From: Opitutia bacterium UBA7876
GTDB lineage: Bacteria; Verrucomicrobiota; Verrucomicrobiia; Opitutales; Seribacteraceae
Direction of reading: 5' to 3'
Assembly (NCBI GenBank): GCA_002500665.1
Contig: DLRY01000028.1
Span: forward strand, 62,001 to 126,000
Length of the DNA: 64,000 nt
The translations under genes were made by a program, and so were the position numbers. Within the stretch, counting starts at the first letter, position 1. Each line of letters opens with the position of its first letter. Shown piece by piece: positions 32,952 through 39,803 of this stretch. The notes below the pieces were generated by a model. The model was not told where the DNA came from and did not search any database. It saw only the letters and a program-made list of their open reading frames with translations.

Positions 32952-33776
32952 TTAGAGATGTACCTTTACGCTGTTTTGGTTAAGGACCTTGGCGGGAAAC
33001 TCCTTCTTGGAGGAAAGGTTCTTGATCGTGACGATCCCGCCTTCAACCCCATCCTCAAGGGCCATCCCCTTCATGGTAACGTAAATGCCGCTACCCGAGG
33101 CAAAGACGTCGACGATTTGGCCTCTCTTGACGAGGACGACCTTGGAAAGGTTGTTCCATTTCAGCGGGCTGTTCGCCTTCAGTCCGGAGCCAAGCTGGTA
33201 GCCGGAGAGACGGGAATTTGCGGGGACCGAACCAGCGTGCTGCTTGAGAACGTCGACGAGACGAGTGGAAAGATTGGAGGGATGGAGGCGGGTTCCCCTG
33301 GCGAGGGGAGACTTGGAATAGAAAACCTCAACATAATGAGCCAGACGGATGGGCTCGGCAAAGCGCCCGATCTCCTTGCCCTGATCCCAGATGCTGAAGC
33401 GTACGAAGGTACTGGGAGTAAGCTCGTCAGGGGAACAGTCCTTGATCTTGAGCATGAAACTGGGGCTCGAGGAGATACTCTTCCATTCACGCGTCAAGAA
33501 GGCGGAAACGGTCCCGCTTACCTGGAAGCGGTGGGCAAGCGCCTCCCCCAAGCGCTTCTCGACGACGTTCCGGTCGAGCACGATGGGGGCCGAGGCCATA
33601 AAGGCTTTCTCGTCACGAGGGAGAGTTGGGTGAGGAGAAATCAGGGCGGAAGATTTTACCACATAGCGTGCGCCCGCGGGACGAGGGGCAACCTCCAGAG
33701 GATCAAGGAAACGACCAACGTCGGCCGTCGCCACAAGGACGGGAACAAGGAGGAAGAAGGTAAAAAAGGACCGCAT
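32952..33776 (-). CDS. flgA: P-ring assembly chaperone FlgA
   Basis: Periplasmic chaperone for FlgI. 274 aa with a short signal peptide (1-18) and a C-terminal SAF-type domain (about 150-274: PLARGTRLHPSNLSTRLVDV, LKANSPLKWNNLSKVVLVKR). The final segment IVDVFASGSGIYVTMKGMAL and GGIVTIKNLSSKKEF matches the FlgA C terminus. It is immediately downstream of flgG and upstream of flgH. Confidence 0.9.
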   Translation of the reverse strand: MRSFFTFFLLVPVLVATADVGRFLDPLEVAPRPAGARYVVKSSALISPHPTLPRDEKAFMASAPIVLDRNVVEKRLGEALAHRFQVSGTVSAFLTREWKSISSSPSFMLKIKDCSPDELTPSTFVRFSIWDQGKEIGRFAEPIRLAHYVEVFYSKSPLARGTRLHPSNLSTRLVDVLKQHAGSVPANSRLSGYQLGSGLKANSPLKWNNLSKVVLVKRGQIVDVFASGSGIYVTMKGMALEDGVEGGIVTIKNLSSKKEFPAKVLNQNSVKVHL

Positions 33777-33778
33777 CC

Positions 33779-34561
33779 TTACCTCTTCAATTGGTTGACC
33801 CGGGCCAACATGTCGTCCGAAGTCTGTATGGACTTCGAGTTAATCTCGTAGGCGCGCTGGGCGATGATCATGTTGACCATCTCCTCAACCACGTTGACGT
33901 TGGACATTTCAAGGTATCCTTGCTGCAGGACGCCAAAGCCGTTTTCACCGGGAGCACCAATCTCGGGAGCCCCGCTGGCCTCGGTCTCGATAAAGAGGTT
34001 GCCGCCCATGGCCTTGAGACCGGCTGGGTTAGGAAAACGAACCAGCTCGAGCTGACCGATAATCTGGGTGCCGTCCGCAGTCTCCACCGAGACCTCTCCG
34101 GTAGGGGAGACGAAAACGTTGGTCACTTCCGGGTCAATCTGAAGACCAGCGGCCAAGGGAAGGGCGTCGGCCGTAGTGATCTGGCCATCAGGGCCCACCT
34201 TGAAAGCGCCGTCCCTGGTGTAGGCTTCGGTGCCGTCGGGCCGCTCAACCTGGAAAAAACCGATGCCGTCTATGGCAACGTCCATTTTCTCGCTCGTTTG
34301 GGTAAGCTGCCCTTGGGTAAAGATCTTGGCCGTGGAAACGACCTTGGTACCATTGCCCATCTCGACCCCGGTTGGGATTACGTTACCGGCCCCAGTCTGG
34401 CCTCCCGCTTGACGTGGGTTTTGGTAAAGAAGATCCTGAAACTCGATCTTGTTCTTTTTGTACCCCGTGGTATTGACGTTGGCAATGTTGTTGGAGATGA
34501 CGTTCAGGTTGAGCTGCTGAGCCTGCATCCCGGTCGCGCCAGAATATAGTGATAGATTCAT
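33779..34561 (-). CDS. flgG: Distal rod protein FlgG
   Basis: 260 aa, the standard FlgG length. N-terminal rod motif NLNVISNNIANVNTTGYKK, FlgG-specific sequence (QGQLTQTSEKMDVAIDGIGF) and C terminus (MIIAQRAYEINSKSIQTSDD) are all intact. It forms the distal rod crossed by the L and P rings. It starts 22 bp after flgF and heads the flgG-flgA-flgH-flgI set. Confidence 0.97.
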   Translation of the reverse strand: MNLSLYSGATGMQAQQLNLNVISNNIANVNTTGYKKNKIEFQDLLYQNPRQAGGQTGAGNVIPTGVEMGNGTKVVSTAKIFTQGQLTQTSEKMDVAIDGIGFFQVERPDGTEAYTRDGAFKVGPDGQITTADALPLAAGLQIDPEVTNVFVSPTGEVSVETADGTQIIGQLELVRFPNPAGLKAMGGNLFIETEASGAPEIGAPGENGFGVLQQGYLEMSNVNVVEEMVNMIIAQRAYEINSKSIQTSDDMLARVNQLKR

Positions 34562-34583
34562 GAGTCAGGTTGGATGGTTAAGG

Positions 34584-35345
34584 TTATTGAGTCTGGCCTA
34601 GCGTGCCAATGGCCTTGCCGATGTTCTGGTCGAAGGTCTGGATCATCTTCTGGTTGGCCTCATGGGCCCGGGAAACCTCGATCAGCCCGATCATTTCCTC
34701 AATAGCGGAAACGTTGCTGTTCTCCAGGTAGCCCTGCATAATGGTGAATTGCTGTTGCTCGGCGGGCTGGGGTTCCACATCCGCCTCCTTGGCGACGAAG
34801 CCTCCTCCCACCTTCTGAAGATCGAGGAGTGGATTCTCGAAGACGAAAACCCCGACCTGTCCGACGTTTTCCCCATTCTGAAAAATCTGGCCTTCCTTGT
34901 CCACGGTAAGGTCTCCGCCCCCAGGCACGGTCTGGATGGGGGCTCCCCCAACATCCGCAAACTGGTGACCCATGCTGTTGACCAGCTCGCCGTCAGCATT
35001 GACGTAGAACTGACCATCCCGGGTATAGACGGAATCGCCGTTCTCGTTGAGCAGGGCGAAAAAGCCCTCTCCGCGAAGGGCCAGATCCATCGGGTTGTTG
35101 GTTTCGCGCAACTCGCCTTCATGGTAATCCACCTGGTTCTTCATAACGGGAAAAGAGCCCGGCATCTCATTCTTGAGCTTGTCATGGGTGCTCCTGGCAA
35201 TCTCGCCACCCTCGACCGCCTCGAAGCTGACGGCGACTTTCTTAAAGCCAGCGACGTGACTGGCGGCTATGTTGTTGGCAATGACGTTCTGGTACTGCTC
35301 AAGGCCGCGGAGGGCCGATGCGTTCTCATAAAGCGATAAATTCAC
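34584..35345 (-). CDS. flgF: Proximal rod protein FlgF
   Basis: The homology begins at VNLSLYENASALRG, so the start is the GTG at 35345 (253 aa). The longer frame to 35405 would cover the promoter. Rod motif YQNVIANNIAASHVAGFKKV, the FlgF/FlgG central motif (NNPMDLALRGEGFFAL) and C terminus (MIGLIEVSRAHEANQKMIQT) are present. No Shine-Dalgarno precedes the GTG. A strong sigma-54-type promoter ends almost at the start codon, so the gene probably opens a transcript. Confidence 0.93.
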   Translation of the reverse strand: MNLSLYENASALRGLEQYQNVIANNIAASHVAGFKKVAVSFEAVEGGEIARSTHDKLKNEMPGSFPVMKNQVDYHEGELRETNNPMDLALRGEGFFALLNENGDSVYTRDGQFYVNADGELVNSMGHQFADVGGAPIQTVPGGGDLTVDKEGQIFQNGENVGQVGVFVFENPLLDLQKVGGGFVAKEADVEPQPAEQQQFTIMQGYLENSNVSAIEEMIGLIEVSRAHEANQKMIQTFDQNIGKAIGTLGQTQ

Positions 35346-35356
35346 ACGAGTGTGAA

Positions 35357-35372
35357 AGCAAAAAACGCGCCA
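35357..35372 (-). promoter_or_regulatory. Sigma-54-type promoter of flgF
   Basis: The minus strand reads TGGCGCGTTTTTTGCT, matching the -24/-12 consensus TGGCACG-N4-TTGCW at all but one position with correct spacing. Counting 12 bases from the -12 C (35358) puts the start site near 35346, one base before the flgF GTG. It lies in the only intergenic gap (35346-35424) between orf90 and the flgFGAHIJ block. Confidence 0.7.
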
Positions 35373-35424
35373 GAAGATCAAAGAAAGAGCCCAAGAAGAT
35401 CCCAACCCAGGGGAAATCAGGGCT

Positions 35425-35697
35425 TCAGTACTGGCAGGATATCTCGAGGAGCTTGCCGTCGGGCAAATAAACTACGATCCGCGAAGGCTTGCCGTCGGTC
35501 GAAACGACCTCGACCTTGGGGGCATTGGCCTGGTCGTAAATGACCTCTACCTGCTCCTCCTGAACGTCCTGGGGCGCAGTGCCCTGGGACTGAACCTGCT
35601 TGGGTTCATCCTGGAGGTAGGACCGAAACTGATCGTCCTCATGCTTAAGCCCCTCCGCAAGGGAGGAATCACCACGACCTGTCAGGTAACTTTCCAT
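35425..35697 (-). CDS. Hypothetical 90-aa protein (orf90) between motB and flgF
   Basis: Not recognised. 90 aa, acidic and hydrophilic, with a Gln-rich centre and no membrane segment. The C-terminal third looks like a small beta hairpin (KVEVVSTDGKPSRIVVYLPD then GKLLEISCQY). It lies inside the flagellar run on the same strand, 42 bases after motB, with its own weak sigma-54-like site. A flagellar accessory role is inferred from location only. Confidence 0.6.
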   Translation of the reverse strand: MESYLTGRGDSSLAEGLKHEDDQFRSYLQDEPKQVQSQGTAPQDVQEEQVEVIYDQANAPKVEVVSTDGKPSRIVVYLPDGKLLEISCQY

Positions 35698-35714
35698 AAG
35701 TAAAAAATGTTAAA

Positions 35715-35730
35715 AGCAATTCCCATACCT
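35715..35730 (-). promoter_or_regulatory. Weak sigma-54-like site upstream of orf90
   Basis: Minus strand AGGTATGGGAATTGCT keeps GG at -24 and TTGC at -12 with correct spacing, but only 9 of 12 consensus positions match. The predicted start (about 35704) is 6 bases before the orf90 ATG at 35697, an arrangement like that at flgB and flgF. It is the least certain of the three. Confidence 0.35.
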
Positions 35731-35739
35731 AAAGTAAGT

Positions 35740-36552
35740 TTACTCGAATTGCTTCAAATCCTCCTTACTCATGTCGAGCACAAGACTTAGCTCGACCCGA
35801 CGGTTTTTTACGGGTTGGTTAGGATAGCGCCTCTGATTGGGCTTGGTCGAGCCATGACCGGTGATGCGCTCGAGTTTCTCGCTTAGCTCACCACCTGAGT
35901 AGTGGATCAAGGCGTCTGTGACCTCCGTTCCCTGAGCGAGGGACATGTCCCATTCGCTTATCTCGGGGTCCTTGCCCCTACCTTGGCTGAGATGATTAGA
36001 ATGAGAATCGACCCGGAATACGAGAACGTGCTGGGAGAGCAGCCAAGACATCCTCTGCATAACCTTCTTGCCATGGTCGGTTAGCTTGGAGTCCGAGTCC
36101 TCGAAGAGAGGCTTCTCATCCCCGTAAAAGAGGGTAACCTTAATCCCATCCGTGGTGGCCTCGATCTGGATCGTCTCGTCATCCATCTCATGGAGCTTCA
36201 AGCGCTTATACCAGTCTTGAGCGATCCGGTGAAGAACGTCTATATCGATCGAGGTGGTGTCGTCCGTATTGCGCATCGTCGTATCCGAACGCCCAACAAT
36301 CTGGTCCACCATGCTACCTGGACGAGCGTCTTTTTGCTCTACGGGAGTGGACTTAGGCACGCCCGCCATATACGGATCACGAAAAAAGCGGGTCGTTGCG
36401 ATAATCACTTCTTCGTCCTGAGAAAGAATCCACAAGACCAGAAAAAGCGACATCATCCCGGTTACGAAATCAGCGTAGGCAACCTTCCATGCTCCGGCAT
36501 GGGCGGCGGCCTTTTTTCTGCGCAGAACAAACCTGGATAAAGCCCTTTTCAC
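35740..36552 (-). CDS. motB: Flagellar stator protein MotB
   Basis: 270 aa. The single N-terminal membrane helix carries the proton-binding aspartate (AYADFVTGMMSLFLVLWIL, D28). The C-terminal OmpA-like peptidoglycan-binding domain (about 125-262) ends in NRRVELSLVL. It pairs with MotA to form the torque-generating unit. The basic N terminus (RRKKAAAHAGAWKVAYADF) is typical. Proton rather than sodium use cannot be settled from sequence. Confidence 0.93.
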   Translation of the reverse strand: MKRALSRFVLRRKKAAAHAGAWKVAYADFVTGMMSLFLVLWILSQDEEVIIATTRFFRDPYMAGVPKSTPVEQKDARPGSMVDQIVGRSDTTMRNTDDTTSIDIDVLHRIAQDWYKRLKLHEMDDETIQIEATTDGIKVTLFYGDEKPLFEDSDSKLTDHGKKVMQRMSWLLSQHVLVFRVDSHSNHLSQGRGKDPEISEWDMSLAQGTEVTDALIHYSGGELSEKLERITGHGSTKPNQRRYPNQPVKNRRVELSLVLDMSKEDLKQFE

Positions 36553-36582
36553 ATACCTGCTAATAAAATACCCGTCCTTCGG

Positions 36583-37443
36583 CTAGGCGCCTTTAGCGGC
36601 GTCCTTGCACTTCTCCTCAAGTTCATCTGCCGTCGGCTGAATCGACTTGTCGAGTGAACGACGCCCGATCTCTACCGCCATGATCGGAGATAGCCCGGTG
36701 GCGAAACCGGAAACCGACCGTTGCACGATGTGATAGTAGAGAAACTCCTGGGTCTGGTTGAGAGTGATGAGTTGCGTCAACGGCACCCCAACTCCATAAG
36801 CGAGGAAGATACCGAGGAAAGTTCCACTAAGAGCGGCCGCAACCTTGTAACCGACAGACTCCGGATCCTCGAGGTTGGACATCGTATTGATAATTCCCAG
36901 TACCGCCGCGACGATACCTACGCCGGGCAAGGCGTCGGCAATCATCGCAATCGCCTTGACTGAGCGACCGGCTTCCGCTTCGCGACTGGAAAGTTCAGCC
37001 TGCAGGATGCCTCCGATCTCGGCTGGCTTGCATCGACCGTCCACGATAGGCCTAAGGGAGTTGCAAAGGAACTCGACGAGGCCTGGATCATTGAGGAAGG
37101 ATGGATACTTAGTGAAAATGGAACTGTTCTCCGGGTCACTCACGTGTTCGTCGAGGGCTGGTGTGCCCTTACGCCTCCCGAGCATGAACAACTCGTAAAG
37201 AAGGACCAGCAGGTCGATAAACTTGCCCTGATTAGCAGCCCCCCCCTTGAAGGCCTTAAAAATATCGTCCTTTAGACCTAGGAGCACGCTCTTGGGACTC
37301 GAAACGACGAGGATGCCGAGACCAATACCGCAAATGATCATGATCTCACCGGCGTGCACCAGTGACCCTGGGGATCCGCCCGCAACCACGAACCCACCTA
37401 TGCAAGAAACAAAAACGATAACAATACCTATGGCTAGAAGCAT
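36583..37443 (-). CDS. motA: Flagellar stator protein MotA
   Basis: 286 aa with four predicted membrane helices (about 1-22, 33-52, 170-190, 205-228). The conserved proline loop ALPGVGIVAAVLGIINTMSN and the cytoplasmic loop with charged residues facing FliG (EHVSDPENSSIF, RPIVDG) are seen. It is followed by motB after 30 bp. The family is MotA/PomA; ion choice is unresolved. Confidence 0.95.
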   Translation of the reverse strand: MLLAIGIVIVFVSCIGGFVVAGGSPGSLVHAGEIMIICGIGLGILVVSSPKSVLLGLKDDIFKAFKGGAANQGKFIDLLVLLYELFMLGRRKGTPALDEHVSDPENSSIFTKYPSFLNDPGLVEFLCNSLRPIVDGRCKPAEIGGILQAELSSREAEAGRSVKAIAMIADALPGVGIVAAVLGIINTMSNLEDPESVGYKVAAALSGTFLGIFLAYGVGVPLTQLITLNQTQEFLYYHIVQRSVSGFATGLSPIMAVEIGRRSLDKSIQPTADELEEKCKDAAKGA

Positions 37444-37458
37444 GGCAGAAACTGGGTT

Positions 37459-38277
37459 TTAATTAAGATTTTGGAAATGGGTACGCAAGGATAAGATGGA
37501 ATGTGAAAGAATTTGACTGATTCGCCCTTCGGTCAAGCCAAAGATTTCCGCAATCTCGGAAAGTTTCAGTTCCTCGTAGTAGTAGAGAAGAAGGATTTTC
37601 TGTTGCTGATCGGGCAACTCCTTGATCCTGTCTCGCAGGAGCAGAACCCTCTCACGATTCTCCGTTTTATCGAGGGCATTCTCCTCCGTGGGATCAGAAA
37701 GGGTTTCCGTGAGGCTGAGACCCTCCCCTTCCGATTGTCCGTAATCAAAGGAAGAATCCATGGGAACGAAGGTGACCGGTTGAGTTTCCTGGAGAAGCTT
37801 TTGATACTCGCCGGGTGAGAGGGAAAGCTCGTTTCTTATCTCCTCCATGCTGGGCGGACGCTTGTCACGGGCTTCAAGTTCGGCAATGGTTGCCTGTAGG
37901 GACCTTGCCTTGGCACGGTTGGCCCGAGGAAGGGAGTCGATGCGCCTCAATTCGTCCAGCAGGGCTCCACGGATCCTGAGGGCCGCGTAATTGCCGAATG
38001 CCTTGCCCTTGCATGGATCAAACTGGTTGACCGAGACTACCAAGGCCTTGGCTCCGATGCCGTACATATCCTCCACCTCGTAGGAATCGGGAAAATGATG
38101 GCGCATGCGGGATACGATCGACTTGACCAAGGGAAGATAGTCCTCGATCAGTCTCTCGCGGTCCTTTTCACTATTCATGGCCTTGCGGTAGCGCTCGGCC
38201 GCCTGCTTCATGCGATCGAAATCCTTCTCGCGACCGACCTGACCGCTGGTCGACTCCTTTGCCAAGGGAACACTCAT
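37459..38277 (-). CDS. fliA: Flagellar sigma factor FliA (sigma-28)
   Basis: 272 aa. Region 2 (LIEDYLPLVKSIVSRMRHHF, YEVEDMYGIGAKALVVSVNQ, GNYAALRIRGALLDELRRID) and region 3 match sigma-28/WhiG. The region 4 helix-turn-helix at the C terminus is also present (ELKLSEIAEIFGLTEGRISQ). CCTCC on the plus strand just before the ATG is a good Shine-Dalgarno. It would direct late genes (flagellin, chemotaxis), none of which are in the window. FlgM was not found here. Confidence 0.94.
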   Translation of the reverse strand: MSVPLAKESTSGQVGREKDFDRMKQAAERYRKAMNSEKDRERLIEDYLPLVKSIVSRMRHHFPDSYEVEDMYGIGAKALVVSVNQFDPCKGKAFGNYAALRIRGALLDELRRIDSLPRANRAKARSLQATIAELEARDKRPPSMEEIRNELSLSPGEYQKLLQETQPVTFVPMDSSFDYGQSEGEGLSLTETLSDPTEENALDKTENRERVLLLRDRIKELPDQQQKILLLYYYEELKLSEIAEIFGLTEGRISQILSHSILSLRTHFQNLN

Positions 38278-38291
38278 CTATCGTCCTCCAT

Positions 38292-38630
38292 TTAAGCCTG
38301 GGCCTCCACGATGGGCTTTTGGGGGTTGGCTACGGCTTCCGTCATTTGATCGGCGGTAATCTTCTCTTGGGCTTGCACCTCGTCGTTTTCGCGCTTGGGA
38401 GTTTCCACAGTCGTTTGCGCGGCAGACTCACTGGCTTCGGTACGGTTGACCACACTCCTGAGAGCGAAGCCGAGCAAGGCGCGACCGGACAGAGCGATCA
38501 GCAAGCAACCCACAGCCCCATGAAAGAGGGCCATGGAAGGATCGCGATGAATCAGCAAGGCTAGAAAAAAGAAAAGTGCAAAACCACAAAAACCGCAGAT
38601 GCAGAAAAAATATTTGGCGAAGTCGTTCAT
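38292..38630 (-). CDS. Hypothetical membrane protein between flhF and fliA
   Basis: 112 aa, not recognised. Two hydrophobic segments (about 6-27, FCICGFCGFALFFFLALLI, and 33-56) are followed by a polar Gln/Glu/Lys tail. It occupies the position where FlhG (MinD-like) usually follows FlhF, but it has no relation to FlhG. Spacing of 4 bases to flhF suggests co-translation. Four cysteines near the N terminus and GRALLGFALRS are the only distinctive points. Confidence 0.6.
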   Translation of the reverse strand: MNDFAKYFFCICGFCGFALFFFLALLIHRDPSMALFHGAVGCLLIALSGRALLGFALRSVVNRTEASESAAQTTVETPKRENDEVQAQEKITADQMTEAVANPQKPIVEAQA

Positions 38631-38634
38631 TCAA

Positions 38635-39792
38635 TCATGCTCTTCGGTAGGATTCGAATCCCCGTGAGTATAGTTCCTCAGGGAAAGTTCTTGCAATCAT
38701 CTGGTTAAGAACACTGGTGGTAAAGTCTCCCGTTACGTTCTGTCCGTTGCAAATACAAAGGGGCGCCAGCCCCGAGTGCAGAATGATGGGCCACAGTTTG
38801 GTTGAGTTCGACAACTCGTCGAAATGGGTAAATGCGAGGTGAGTGGCCCCGAGATGCTTCCCCGAACTTATGTTCTTTAGCAGCACTTGGCGATCATAAG
38901 CCCCGTTCAAGACCAGAACCCGCGTAGTTACTTCCAGTTGATCAAGGGTTTCCTTGGTTTCAACCCAGTCGTCGATATGGGAAAGGGAAAGGCCCGGGAA
39001 ATCGAGGTAAAGAGGGCTGTCCGCACCGATCTGGGGAATATTGCTGGACTGACGGAAAAGCGTCACCCCAACCACTTCGCAAAAGATCCGCAGGGCATCG
39101 TCGGGGTTGGGAATACCGTTCTCGACCTTGAGCACATGCGGGGTCCGCTTGTTCATGAAGACTTCGTGCGCCAGGAACTTGCAGAGTGTCGTCGTCTTCC
39201 CCACTCCGGGGGCTCCGATCAAGGCAATCCGGTCAGTAGTCGGCACGACTTGGGTAGAACGAAAACGATCTGATAGTCCTATGGTGATTTCCTTTAGGGC
39301 GTCGGCGAGCGGCATCTCACTGACACTCTGCCAGTTGGACCAAGACTTAATCTCGGAAAGCAGGGCCGCATCAAAGCCGGTCTTGGATAGGATGCGGGCC
39401 GTTTCCCCGGCAACCTCCGCCTCGGACTGAGAGTCGTCCGTATGAGACGCTTCTTCAAGCTTCCTTGGGTCGGCAGGATCAACCTTAACCGCCTCATCCA
39501 CGGGGAGAGACTCTTCGGCGCCGGGTTCGGGCACGGAGTCCAGAGAGACAGCTGCGTCGGCTTCTTGAGGAGTCGACTCAGGCCCGGGCACTTCCGCGAT
39601 CACTTCCAGCTTGGGCGAGGAAATAAAACGCTTCAGCCCTTCCCCTCCGACCTGCTTGACTGAAAGAACACGAGCATCCTCGCCCAGTTTTTCACGGATG
39701 ACGCGTACCGCCTCCTCGGCAGAACGAACCACCAGCCTGAATTTCTTCCCTGCCTTGTTATCGACGTTGTCTTCGGCTAAAGAGCTCATCAC
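38635..39792 (-). CDS. flhF: FlhF-like SRP GTPase with degenerate nucleotide motifs
   Basis: FlhF places new flagella, usually at a pole. 385 aa: N-terminal B region (LVVRSAEEAVRVIREKLGED), acidic linker (about 70-125), then an NG-like domain with P-loop GAPGVGKTTTLCK at 193-205. The rest of the GTPase signature is eroded: the DTxR motif is replaced by KVENGIPNP, DTAGR by DFPGLS (264-269) and TKxD by THFDE (322-326). GTP binding may persist but hydrolysis looks doubtful. It follows flhA by 11 bp, and no flhG is present. Confidence 0.82.
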   Translation of the reverse strand: MMSSLAEDNVDNKAGKKFRLVVRSAEEAVRVIREKLGEDARVLSVKQVGGEGLKRFISSPKLEVIAEVPGPESTPQEADAAVSLDSVPEPGAEESLPVDEAVKVDPADPRKLEEASHTDDSQSEAEVAGETARILSKTGFDAALLSEIKSWSNWQSVSEMPLADALKEITIGLSDRFRSTQVVPTTDRIALIGAPGVGKTTTLCKFLAHEVFMNKRTPHVLKVENGIPNPDDALRIFCEVVGVTLFRQSSNIPQIGADSPLYLDFPGLSLSHIDDWVETKETLDQLEVTTRVLVLNGAYDRQVLLKNISSGKHLGATHLAFTHFDELSNSTKLWPIILHSGLAPLCICNGQNVTGDFTTSVLNQMIARTFPEELYSRGFESYRRA

Positions 39793-39803
39793 TCAAATCG
39801 GGC

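Noticed and set aside
32949..33851. 300-codon plus-strand open frame
   Set aside because: Entirely antisense to flgA with no family resemblance; typical GC-rich shadow frame.
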